DNA from: Methanosarcinales archaeon
Lineage (GTDB): Archaea; Halobacteriota; Methanosarcinia; Methanosarcinales; EX4572-44
Direction of reading: 5' to 3'
Assembly: GCA_004212095.1 (NCBI GenBank)
Contig: RXIJ01000099.1
Span: 1-8,407, forward strand
DNA length: 8,407 bases
Both the position numbers and the translations under genes were made by a program. Shown here piece by piece: positions 1 through 6,385 of the stretch (position 1 is the first letter of the stretch; each line of letters starts with the position of its first letter). The notes beneath the pieces were generated by a model. That model saw only the letters and a list, made by a program, of their open reading frames with translations, ran no database searches and was not told the origin of the DNA.

Positions 1-153
1 TATGCCGAAGAAATGGGACCAATAATCGTCCATTTTGATAAGAAAGGAAAACCACTTCTTCTTGAAATATTAGATGCAAGTGAATTTATCACACAAACGA
101 CAAAGTTCTCAATGAAAGCCATAGAAGGGGAAAGAACAGAAATTGCTGCATAA
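1..153 (+). CDS. DUF2283-like protein, C-terminal part (5' end outside window)
   Basis: Frame 1 is open from the first base to a TAA at 151-153 and encodes the last 50 residues of a protein. The part around GPIIVHFDKKGKPLLLEIL followed by DASEFI resembles the C-terminal half of DUF2283 proteins, small proteins that carry a short acidic beta-hairpin with a G-x-x-x-x-x-EILDAS-type ending. The tail after this motif (about 20 residues, charged) is unremarkable. DUF2283 proteins have no established biochemical role and often lie beside DUF4258-type or toxin-like genes; the partner, if any, is off the left edge. The family call comes from motif recall, not a search. Confidence 0.65.
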   Translation, partial: YAEEMGPIIVHFDKKGKPLLLEILDASEFITQTTKFSMKAIEGERTEIAA

Positions 154-264
154 TATATTTTCATCATATTGAGGGATTGACCTTTTGCTCAACGACTCTC
201 GTTATCGCTCCGACCATACGGGGGTGTATAACATGGTATATCTAGCTCATTCCATTCGCCCAAA

Positions 265-281
265 TTTGCCCTTCAGGCAAA
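265..281. repeat. Small inverted repeat (6-bp stem, 5-base loop)
   Basis: TTTGCC at 265-270 pairs with GGCAAA at 276-281 around the loop CTTCA. It is downstream of both convergent genes, so it could assist termination, but neither side has a strong T-run directly after the stem. Its function is unknown. Confidence 0.35.
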
Positions 282-365
282 CTTTAGATACCCGCCAGCC
301 GTTACGGAAATTTTTGAGGGCACAGATAATTTAAATGAATGTGAATATTTTAAAGTTATTTTTTG

Positions 366-380
366 ATGAAAATAAAAAAG
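366..380 (-). terminator. Putative U-rich terminator of the AIPR gene
   Basis: Read on the minus strand, the sequence 16-30 bases after the AIPR stop codon is GCTTTTTTATTTTC. A U-tract without an obligatory hairpin is the typical archaeal terminator. There is no strong stem beside it. Confidence 0.4.
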
Positions 381-395
381 CAATAATTATGCTCT

Positions 396-2105
396 TTATA
401 TATCCAATTTTTCTATAATTTGATCTAGAAAATCCTTTCTTTTTGCAGCTCTATCTAAAGTACCTCCCTTACCTTCAATAAATTCATTCGCTAATTCAAG
501 GACATGGGTTGTGGCTCTATCCACCATATCAACAGTTATATCATCTACTTTTATATTAGATAAATCATCTATTGTGTAGTCCTTGTTTATAGTAAGATAC
601 ATTACTATGATCATGGATATATGGAACCTGAAGTTAGTCTTTTCTGGTAACTTAAAAGTATCTAAATTCTTTCTAAGAAGGCCCTCTATCTTTTTCATTA
701 TTTGAGCACATAACAAATAAAGATGAGGATTACAATTGACATCAAAAACTTTTGCGTAATCAACATCCTTTTTAATCAGAGATGAAGGTCTTCCCCTCGC
801 TATATGTGGTTTTTTCGATATAATTGCCATTATAGCTTGGGATAGATAGGGTATGCTAATTATTCTTGCCATGGGGTTGCCCAGATTTTTATAATAGTTT
901 TTACGTCTATCATAATACCATTCATGTCGTTTAAAATAGTCCTCTATATCTCTTTGAATACTATCGGTCGCTCTAAGAGAGGCGTCAGGAATTCTTGTTT
1001 GAAAGTTTGTTGCTTTGATTATTTTATCCCGTGCAACTGCATTTTTTAGATCTGTGACAATAATTTTCATGAGAATTGAGTTATCTCTTTTGCTATCGTC
1101 TGAACCTTTTTTTTCCCTGAAATAATCATAAATACATCTTGTAGTTTGTAAACCATTAACTATCTGAACATCATCCAATACCATTTGTTTGCTAGTCACG
1201 CTAACTTTAGAGGCAAGAATAGTTATCCCATTGTTTAACCAACAAAAATCTAAATCTTTTTCCGAAATTAATGTGTTTTGAATGTCTTTATTTACTGCAA
1301 TATCCCCTTGGTAATCTCTAACATTGGACTCAAAAATATAATTCCTCAAATTACCAGATTCATCGGTGACAAAATCATAATAATCTATCAAGTTGCTAAG
1401 GACCACATAATCATTAGCACCTTTTGAGAGATAGTTTTGAATGAAATTTAAGGTTAAAGTGTATGATTTTTCTTTTCTTGAGAGGTCTAATAATTCGCGA
1501 GCACCAAAGAAATTAACATCTATTGAACTACTTGGTAAAAATATGGATGATTTTTCTTTAAGTGTGTTCGCTTTATTTTTTATTTTTTTATTTATTTTAT
1601 TAGTATCCCCCTTAGTCGCATAATAAAAATGAACTTTGAGAATTGAGTGTTTAGAAGCCAAATCCACATACGTTTTTCTAAATAGGTCTGCCTTCTCTGT
1701 CACACTTGAGTTATAAAAATTCTTCAATTTATCAATATCTTTTGTTAAATCAAATATATCACTGGTAGTCATTAACAGTTTTTCAAAAACATCTTCAGAG
1801 AAGGAAGTAGAACCTTTTGATTGAATAATGAATAGATCGATAATAGGATTTTTTTTGATTTCATTTGGGTTTACTCCTTCAAGCAATAAATCACTATTTA
1901 GTAAAATAAAAAATCCATCAATTCCCCCATCATCTCCACCACCAGTTTTACCTTCCACTATTTCATCATCTGACAAATCAAAATCCTTTAGTAATTGTTC
2001 AAAAGTGAACAACTCGAAAAAGTCAGAGTCAGAGATGTCCTCCTCCGTTATTTTTTTTCTTTGGTCTAATATGGAATTTAAAATAATAACAACATTATTG
2101 GCCAT
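396..2105 (-). CDS. AIPR-family protein (abortive infection / phage resistance) with restriction-like N-terminal motif
   Basis: It encodes 569 residues and resembles the AIPR family (PF10592), named after lactococcal abortive-infection proteins. Core motifs are ESNVRDYQGDIAVNKDI (about 259-275), FCWLNNGITIL (287-297) and IVNGLQTT (315-322), followed by a basic segment near 390-440. The N-terminal 100 residues carry GGGDDGGIDGFF and then IIDLFIIQSK, which matches the D...QxK layout of a PD-(D/E)xK nuclease (candidate residues D63, Q95, K97), so a DNA-cutting effector is plausible. The start is the ATG at 2105, because AAAGGTG lies six bases upstream; a TTG at 2123 would add six residues but lies inside that binding site. 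The gene stands alone, is very AT-rich compared with the flanking housekeeping genes, and converges on the DUF2283-like gene, which suggests lateral transfer. It is full length with no frameshift. The AIPR call is fairly sure; nuclease activity is inferred. Confidence 0.85.
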   Translation of the reverse strand: MANNVVIILNSILDQRKKITEEDISDSDFFELFTFEQLLKDFDLSDDEIVEGKTGGGDDGGIDGFFILLNSDLLLEGVNPNEIKKNPIIDLFIIQSKGSTSFSEDVFEKLLMTTSDIFDLTKDIDKLKNFYNSSVTEKADLFRKTYVDLASKHSILKVHFYYATKGDTNKINKKIKNKANTLKEKSSIFLPSSSIDVNFFGARELLDLSRKEKSYTLTLNFIQNYLSKGANDYVVLSNLIDYYDFVTDESGNLRNYIFESNVRDYQGDIAVNKDIQNTLISEKDLDFCWLNNGITILASKVSVTSKQMVLDDVQIVNGLQTTRCIYDYFREKKGSDDSKRDNSILMKIIVTDLKNAVARDKIIKATNFQTRIPDASLRATDSIQRDIEDYFKRHEWYYDRRKNYYKNLGNPMARIISIPYLSQAIMAIISKKPHIARGRPSSLIKKDVDYAKVFDVNCNPHLYLLCAQIMKKIEGLLRKNLDTFKLPEKTNFRFHISMIIVMYLTINKDYTIDDLSNIKVDDITVDMVDRATTHVLELANEFIEGKGGTLDRAAKRKDFLDQIIEKLDI

Positions 2106-2111
2106 TTTATA

Positions 2112-2118
2112 CACCTTT
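2112..2118 (-). promoter_or_regulatory. Ribosome binding site of the AIPR gene (decides the start)
   Basis: On the minus strand AAAGGTG is followed by six bases (TATAAA) and then ATG at 2105. It is complementary to the archaeal 16S tail and favours the ATG over the TTG at 2123. Confidence 0.65.
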
Positions 2119-2148
2119 TGCAAGTAAATTTCTTATTTCTCTATTGTG

Positions 2149-2174
2149 ATTTAAAAATAATACTATAAAAAAAT
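2149..2174 (-). promoter_or_regulatory. Putative TATA-box region of the AIPR gene
   Basis: On the minus strand there are two TATA-like candidates, ATTTTTTTATAG (2174-2163) and TTTTTAAAT (2157-2149). Transcription beginning about 25 bases downstream would give a leader of roughly 15-35 bases before the ATG at 2105. The whole area is AT-rich, so the choice between them is uncertain. Confidence 0.35.
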
Positions 2175-2258
2175 GTCGCCATTTTTAATAAAATTAAGTG
2201 CCATTAAAAACTCAAAAACTTCTTTCAGAGATTTTGGTGCTATCACACTCCAATAACA

Positions 2259-2324
2259 GTGGATAAAAGACAAATCAAAGATTTGTCCAAATTTTTGGCT
2301 ATGCCAAAAACTTCTTTTACCCAC
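2259..2324. repeat. Nested inverted-repeat element able to fold as a three-way junction
   Basis: An outer stem pairs GTGGATAAAAGA (2259-2270) with TCTTTTACCCAC (2313-2324), 11 of 12 positions. Inside it are two perfect hairpins: CAAATC/GATTTG with loop AAA (2271-2285), and TTTTTGGC/GCCAAAAA with loop TAT (2292-2310). Almost every base of the 66-base element is used in pairing. It lies between the divergent AIPR and mfnD-like genes. It could be a palindromic mobile repeat (MITE-like), a structured leader RNA or a protein-binding site. Confidence 0.6.
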
Positions 2325-2368
2325 ATTCCGTCATACGAAATTGATTTCTGGCGATGTTAATAGAAAAA

Positions 2369-2377
2369 TGTATATAC
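2369..2377 (+). promoter_or_regulatory. Putative TATA box of the mfnD-like gene
   Basis: TGTATATAC preceded by an A-rich patch (AGAAAAA) fits an archaeal TATA box with BRE. Initiation near 2400 would give a leader of about 25-55 bases. The identical nonamer lies upstream of sua5. GTATAT recurs at 2370, 2382 and 2392, so a repeated operator is possible. Confidence 0.45.
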
Positions 2378-2453
2378 TTTTGTATATCATGGTATATTGT
2401 GGGATGGCATTGACGTGGCATAAAATAAAGGATTATTAATTTCACATGCGTGT

Positions 2454-3323
2454 TTGGCAAATAATGATGCCAAGTTCATTCAACAGGGGATGATGATGCT
2501 TAACACACTTGTAACAAGTTTTTCTCGCTGCAAGCACACTGTGTATTATCCGACAGCAGGAACCAGGCTTTCATGCGGGAATGCCTTGCCTTCAAGAAGT
2601 TTTTTCAAGTCTCTTGAATTTTCAAAGAACTGCGATGCAGGTGTGGTAATAGCACCTGATGAACTGTTGAGGGGGGCAACAGAAATACTTGAAGAGAATA
2701 CCTGTAATCTTGGCTCATCTCCTGATGCCGTTCATGTATGTGCTGATAAGCTTGCCTGCACAAGGATGCTAAAGCAGCACAATCTTCCGGTGCCTCGCAC
2801 AGTAATTAATTGTGTGACAGAGGGAGTCTGGGTGGTGAAACCACGCTTTGGCTGTGGCAGTGAAGGAATAAACAGGATAAATGTGACAGGTATGCAGAAG
2901 ATTCCCAAAGATGCTGTTGCAACAGAGTATATCAAAGGAGAGCACATTAGTGTGAGCCTTGTCGCGTCAAACAGCAGCATACTACCGCTTACGATTAACC
3001 GCCAGATAATACGCCATAATAGAGGCAGCATCACATACCATGGAAATCAGACACCTTTTGAAGTGGAGAACAAAAGGGAGATACTTGATATCGCATCAAC
3101 AGCGATAAGAATACTTGGTTGTCGTGGGTATGCTGGTGTGGATATCATCAACAGCGATCAGCCCTGTGTAGTGGATATAAATCCACGGGCAACAGCCTCG
3201 ATTGTACCAGTAAGTCAGGTTCTCACACGTGAGATTGCTGAGCTGATATTACAAGCAAAAAACGACATCCTGCCATCGAAGATTGACACGATGGGAAGTG
3301 CAGAGATGATATTACCCGGATGA
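2454..3323 (+). CDS. mfnD: ATP-grasp ligase, probably tyramine--L-glutamate ligase (methanofuran biosynthesis)
   Basis: ATP-grasp protein of about 290 residues, close to the length I recall for MfnD of Methanocaldococcus (MJ0815). MfnD joins glutamate to tyramine with ATP, an early step toward methanofuran, the C1 carrier of methanogenesis. Visible motifs, numbered from the TTG at 2454, are the N-domain QQGMMMLNTLV (10-20); the pre-ATP helix DKLACTRMLKQHNLPVP (98-114); the ATP-binding strand WVVKPRFGCGSEGI (126-139, K129); EYIKGE (158-163); and the metal/ATP site GVDII...DINPRATAS (228-249; D230, D241, N243, R245). TTG at 2454 is the first usable standard start, but the frame is open back to 2424 and the upstream codons encode GLLISHAC, which looks like the family's first beta strand. 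The true start is therefore upstream, perhaps ATT at 2439 behind AAAGGA, or it has been damaged. ATP-grasp is certain; MfnD specificity is likely but rests on recall. Confidence 0.75.
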   Translation: MANNDAKFIQQGMMMLNTLVTSFSRCKHTVYYPTAGTRLSCGNALPSRSFFKSLEFSKNCDAGVVIAPDELLRGATEILEENTCNLGSSPDAVHVCADKLACTRMLKQHNLPVPRTVINCVTEGVWVVKPRFGCGSEGINRINVTGMQKIPKDAVATEYIKGEHISVSLVASNSSILPLTINRQIIRHNRGSITYHGNQTPFEVENKREILDIASTAIRILGCRGYAGVDIINSDQPCVVDINPRATASIVPVSQVLTREIAELILQAKNDILPSKIDTMGSAEMILPG

Positions 3324-3554
3324 ATTTCATAGCGGCGTCTGTAAGGTCCAAATCAACAATAAATTCAAAATAGTGTCAACACCGGATAACGTGATAGTCT
3401 TTATCACAGATATGTACTTTTACCTCAACTTTGAGAATTATATTTTAATCTGATAATCGCCTTTTTGCGCCCCATTTATTCCCCATTTTCTTCCATTAAG
3501 AAGCGTTTATAAGCAATGAACTGAAATATTTCTTTACATACAGATCTCGTAACA
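3324..3554. other. Intergenic stretch after mfnD-like gene leading into the insertion-element remnant
   Basis: No coding signal is visible. CTTTTTGCGCCCC around 3461-3474, followed by pyrimidine-rich runs to about 3495, could end mfnD transcription. The left boundary of the decayed insertion element should lie here, but no terminal inverted repeat matching the right side (4670-4775) could be found by eye. Confidence 0.35.
3506..3512 (+). promoter_or_regulatory. Putative TATA box of the insertion-element ORFs
   Basis: GCGTTTATAAGC contains a TTTATAA box about 49 bases before the ATG at 3555. That spacing gives a leader of roughly 20 bases. It is probably the relic promoter of the broken two-ORF element. 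Confidence 0.35.
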
Positions 3555-4073
3555 ATGTCATGGAATATCACGTGGCGTAAGCCACATAAGAAAAAGTATG
3601 GCTACCTGAAGCCTCGAAAAAATAGCTGACCAATTGTTCTTCGAATACATTTTAATCGAGTACGCCGGGGACGAACTGGCAAGTAGAGCACTTAAAAACG
3701 TCACTGTCCTGATGACCTGGGTTTAAGGAGGGTAAACGAAGACTTTTTCTGAAACGGTTGGATAAGTCAATACTTAAGAACTCTATCGACATAAAATATC
3801 CGGAAGAGGTCTATAGGCTCATGGAGTTAGTCTACAAGTGCCTTAGAGATATAATGTACGATCTGCTAAAAAATGCGATTAAACGACACAAGGTCGGTCT
3901 TAACGACTTGATGGTGGATGTTACTTATTTTAAGGTCCATAAAGACGGCGAAATTGGGCTAATCCAGCCGAATGCCGTCGTTGTTGTTCAAGACCTTATG
4001 TGGAAAGGCTAAATACATCGCGGAGTATTTTGATATAAGCAAGATTGAACGCATTATTTGTGATGCGTTATGA
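3555..4073 (+). pseudogene. Broken upstream ORF of a two-ORF insertion element (about 175 codons, frameshifted)
   Basis: Four segments in three frames read as one coherent protein. ATG at 3555 begins MSWNITWRKPHKKKYGYLKP and stops at 3627. A shift in the A-run near 3617-3622 leads to ADQLFFEYILIEYAGDELAS, which stops at 3724. The frame at 3722-4009 continues with FKEGKRRLFLKRLDKSILKN and includes VDVTYFKVHKDGEIGL. A one-base insertion near 4010 then joins WKG to KYIAEYFDISKIERIICDAL, ending in TGA at 4071-4073. That TGA overlaps the ATG of the transposase remnant (ATGA at 4070), so the two were probably translationally coupled. The family is not recognised; it is inferred to be an accessory or transposase-associated ORF from its position. 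Three frame breaks make it non-functional. Confidence 0.6.
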
Positions 4074-4671
4074 ATAAGGAACAAATGAGGATTGAAGCTT
4101 TAAATAGGTATCTCAGGGGGTACAAACCAGCAAATAGTTACAGAGAGATGGATAAGTCAGAAACATGGCTCTTTAAGTAGATGAATAGATTCAAAAAAGG
4201 CGATTAGGGCTGGTATAAGTCCCACTCAAAAGCGTCCAAAAACCACAGGAGGGGGACATGCAAAGAGATTGAAAGAGTGGTTGTAAGCACCGGAAAAACT
4301 CTGATGGGGGTAACGAGCATGAATCAAAATATCTCGGCGTAAGCGCTGATGCAATTCAGTATAGGATGGTGAAGCAAGGTTTTTCGAAGGATGAGATATC
4401 TTCTGTATCAACGATAAAACGAATTGTGAAGACGCATGGTCTGAAAGTGACTAAGCGGGAGCACTATAAATGAGTGAAATCCAAAAAGCGATACACGATC
4501 CTGAATCCTGCACAGATCGATGAAATACACCAGGTGGACTTCGTGGGTATTGGATTTATTAAAGGTTATGGTGCCACCTCTGTCCTGAATGAAGCATTTA
4601 AAGTGGGCGAGGAGTTCATCTGCGAATACACTTGGGACTTGTACGAAAAACAACGAATGAAATTGTAGCGA
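4070..4671 (+). pseudogene. Decayed DDE-type (integrase-core) transposase with internal loss
   Basis: From ATG at 4070 the frame reads MRIEALNRYLRGYKPANSY and SETWLFK, a helix-turn-helix N-terminus. It is broken by TAG at 4178 and 4205, then loses frame at the GGGGG run (4306-4310). It resumes as GNEHESKYLGVSADAIQYRM, passes TGA at 4471 and continues YTILNPAQIDEIHQVDFVG with FIKGYGATSVLN. HQVDFVG looks like the first catalytic Asp strand of an rve/IS481-like core. Directly afterwards the sequence is EAFKVGEEFICEYTWDLY and a stop at 4666-4668, which looks like a transposase C-terminus. The second Asp, the Glu and the stretch between them are absent, so an internal deletion is inferred. Only about 200 codons remain of a protein usually above 300. 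It is clearly dead; the exact IS family is not determined. Confidence 0.75.
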
Positions 4672-4681
4672 CACCATCTAA

Positions 4682-4711
4682 AAAACCAGTGATGTGCTCT
4701 ACACTGGTTTT
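4682..4711 (+). terminator. Perfect 10-bp hairpin after the transposase remnant, upstream of sua5
   Basis: AAAACCAGTG (4682-4691) is exactly complementary to CACTGGTTTT (4702-4711) around a ten-base loop. The right arm ends in TTTTCT, as in a hairpin terminator. It sits 13 bases past the transposase stop and about 20 bases before the sua5 TATA box. It could be the element's terminator or part of its end. Confidence 0.5.
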
Positions 4712-4729
4712 CTCAGTCGTGTAGTTAAG

Positions 4730-4738
4730 TGTATATAC
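4730..4738 (+). promoter_or_regulatory. Putative TATA box of sua5
   Basis: TGTATATAC, the same nonamer as upstream of the mfnD-like gene, lies 41 bases before the ATG at 4779. Initiation near 4760 would leave a leader of about 18 bases. No clear ribosome binding site is seen, so the transcript may have weak or non-canonical initiation. Confidence 0.5.
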
Positions 4739-4778
4739 TAAATGATCGTATTGCTGTTCAGTTTTTATTTTTAGTTTG

Positions 4779-5831
4779 ATGATTATAAGAGATCCCATTT
4801 TCAGTAAATCCACACGTTTGTTACATATCAACCAGCATAAAACTCCGGAAGTCTGTCGCTTTGCTGGGGAGGTTATCAGACGTGGTGGGTTGGTTGCGTT
4901 TCCCACTGAAACAGTGTATGGACTTGGGGCAGATGCACTAAACCAGCAAGCTGTAAAAAATATCTTTAATGCCAAGGAACGCCCGGCAGATAACCCACTG
5001 ATTGTACACGTATCCAGTACAGATGAGGTTAAACGTGTTGCAAAGAACATTCCAAAAATTGCACAGGCACTGATGGATGCTTTCTGGCCAGGTCCTTTAA
5101 CACTTGTGCTGCCCGGAAAAAATATAGTTCCGGACGTTACAACAGGCGGGCTTGATACTGTTGCAGTAAGAATGCCAGACCATCCTGTTGCTCTTGGATT
5201 GATTAGAGAAGCTGGCGTCCCGGTAGCCGCTCCAAGTGCAAACACTTCAGGTAAGCCTAGCCCCACAACGGCACAGCACGTGATGGATGATCTTGGAGGA
5301 AGAATTGATATGATAATCGATGGTGGCAGAGTTGTGATAGGGGTTGAATCCACAGTAATAGATGTTACCGGGAACATTCCAGTACTGCTGCGACCCGGGG
5401 GGGTAGGACTTGAGGAATTGCAAGAAGTTGTAGGAAAAGTACAGGTAAGCACACCGGAAGATGTCAGTATTCCGCGTTCCCCTGGTATGAAGTATACTCA
5501 TTACTCTCCGGAAGCAACGGTTGTGCTTGTAACAGGGGGTGGTGTTGCTGGTGTAATCAGAAAGCTTGCAGAAGAATATGAAGGAAAAATTGGTTTTTTA
5601 CTGTGTAGAGAGACGGCAGAGACTGTTGGTGATAAAGGGGAAAAAATCATACTTGGATCAAGAAGCGATGTAAAATCGATTGCAAGAAACCTGTTCTATT
5701 CCCTAAGATTGCTTGATAAACAACATGTTGAGTTAATCATTGCTGACGGCTCGTTTAGTATGAAAGGGGTTGGACTTGCTGCGATGAATCGATTAAAAAA
5801 AGCTTCAAGCAAATTGATACACACCGGATGA
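4779..5831 (+). CDS. sua5: Threonylcarbamoyl-AMP synthase (Sua5/YciO/YrdC family, long form)
   Basis: This enzyme makes threonylcarbamoyl-AMP from threonine, bicarbonate and ATP. The KEOPS complex then transfers the group to A37 of tRNAs reading ANN codons (t6A) in the cytoplasm. The 350 residues fit the long Sua5 form. The YrdC domain (about 14-215) shows FPTETVYGLGADAL (41-54), KERPADNPLIVHV (66-78), FWPGPLTLVLPG (102-113), PSANTSGKPSPTT (152-164), GVESTVID (188-195) and LRPGGV (204-209). The linker SPGMKYTHYSPEA (234-246) leads to the C-terminal SUA5 domain, which ends in the expected GVGLAAMNRLKKAS. ATG at 4779 is preferred to the overlapping TTG at 4776. The gene is intact and looks like ordinary host sequence. 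It stands alone behind the dead insertion element, with its own TATA box. I am very sure of the family and function. Confidence 0.95.
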   Translation: MIIRDPIFSKSTRLLHINQHKTPEVCRFAGEVIRRGGLVAFPTETVYGLGADALNQQAVKNIFNAKERPADNPLIVHVSSTDEVKRVAKNIPKIAQALMDAFWPGPLTLVLPGKNIVPDVTTGGLDTVAVRMPDHPVALGLIREAGVPVAAPSANTSGKPSPTTAQHVMDDLGGRIDMIIDGGRVVIGVESTVIDVTGNIPVLLRPGGVGLEELQEVVGKVQVSTPEDVSIPRSPGMKYTHYSPEATVVLVTGGGVAGVIRKLAEEYEGKIGFLLCRETAETVGDKGEKIILGSRSDVKSIARNLFYSLRLLDKQHVELIIADGSFSMKGVGLAAMNRLKKASSKLIHTG

Positions 5832-5936
5832 CGTAAAAACGAAGAAAGAATGATTAATTCTGAAATGTAAGAAATAATTGTTTTGCAGTAAAAATAAAGG
5901 ATCTAGCTTTTTGCCTTATCATTTCACATATAAGCC

Positions 5937-6206
5937 ATGGGTTTTAGGATTCCATACGTTGTCTGCTTTTCTCTTGGGCTTGCACTCCGTTCCACTACGT
6001 ACCTGGGTAGTGATGTGAGAAATATAATGGATTCTCAACGTTCGGGATGCCTTGAATTTGACCGGGGCAGTGTACTTAAAAACTATGGCAAGTTCCTGGT
6101 CATTGTTTATTCCAATGACTGTATCTCTTTTGAGGAGATCACAAACAGTTTCCGAAGCGATGCAATGCAGGGGCTTTGGATACACAAAGCATCCGACTAT
6201 GTATAA
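5937..6206 (+). other. Uncertain 89-codon ORF, faintly Pcc1-like, downstream of sua5
   Basis: An ATG at 5937 immediately follows an in-frame stop and opens 89 codons ending in TAA. The segment FLVIVYSNDCISFEEITNSF followed by RSDA loosely recalls the C-terminal helix of Pcc1, the KEOPS dimer subunit (a hydrophobic strand, then S-x-D-x-x-S-x-R-x-x-x-NS-x-x-R), although the usual first Arg is Glu here. A Pcc1 beside Sua5 would make sense because both serve t6A synthesis. However, there is no ribosome binding site, the N-terminal third does not fit, and a minus-strand frame of equal length overlaps it. It may be a decayed gene or chance. Confidence 0.25.
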
Positions 6207-6284
6207 TGAGTTGAAATTCGGACATTGTGGTTATATTTTTGTTCCCATCGTCATTGTTTTTGTCATTACACTCATATTTTTCCT

Positions 6285-6338
6285 ATGAAAAACATTGGTA
6301 TCGCTTGAAGAAACAATAACAACAATGAAGTTTTTCAT
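6285..6338. repeat. Inverted repeat with 9-bp arms
   Basis: ATGAAAAAC (6285-6293) and GTTTTTCAT (6330-6338) are exactly complementary across a 36-base spacer. ATTG/CAAT just inside could extend the stem with a bulge. It lies in a non-coding stretch; it may be a structured RNA, the footprint of an element, or chance in AT-rich DNA. Confidence 0.4.
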
Positions 6339-6385
6339 GCGTATGGCAAACGACTTGTATGTATTTATATAAATATTTACTAAAA

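Larger units (their letters stand above)
154..395. other. Unassigned intergenic stretch, less AT-rich than the gene to its right
   Basis: This interval separates the DUF2283-like gene from the converging AIPR gene. About 175-335 is visibly richer in G and C than the AIPR gene. It holds a 53-codon stop-free stretch (173-334, +) whose first in-frame ATG is at 233; nothing in it is recognised. It also holds a small hairpin (265-281) and the left copy of a 17-base near-repeat (225-241). It may be the remnant of an older gene or element. No RNA gene is recognised. Confidence 0.4.

Noticed and set aside
173..334. 53-codon open stretch, with an ATG at 233, as a small gene
   Set aside because: There is no ribosome binding site or promoter and no recognised homology; it is kept only as a note on the intergenic stretch.
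1441..2127. Plus-strand open frames within the AIPR gene
   Set aside because: They are Phe/Leu/Ser-rich mirror translations of an AT-rich minus-strand gene and have no start signals.
2732..3034. 100-codon minus-strand frame opposite the ATP-grasp gene
   Set aside because: It overlaps conserved ATP-grasp motifs on the other strand and has no family features.
4178..4207. In-frame TAG codons in the transposase as possible pyrrolysine sites
   Set aside because: Some methanogens read TAG as pyrrolysine, but this gene also has a TGA, a frameshift and a missing core, so plain decay explains the stops.
4616..5452. 278-codon open frame on the minus strand opposite sua5
   Set aside because: It lies over a clearly recognised Sua5 gene; its translation is low-complexity Ser/Thr/Pro-rich with no motif, so it is a shadow frame.
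3379..5834. Near-repeat ACACCGGATRACGT at 3379-3392 and 5821-5834
   Set aside because: The match is short with unrelated flanks, and one copy is the coding end of sua5; chance is the simpler explanation.
5919..6185. 88-codon minus-strand frame beside the possible Pcc1-like ORF
   Set aside because: There is no ribosome binding site, no recognised motif, and nearly complete overlap with an equally open plus frame; real coding on either strand is unproven.
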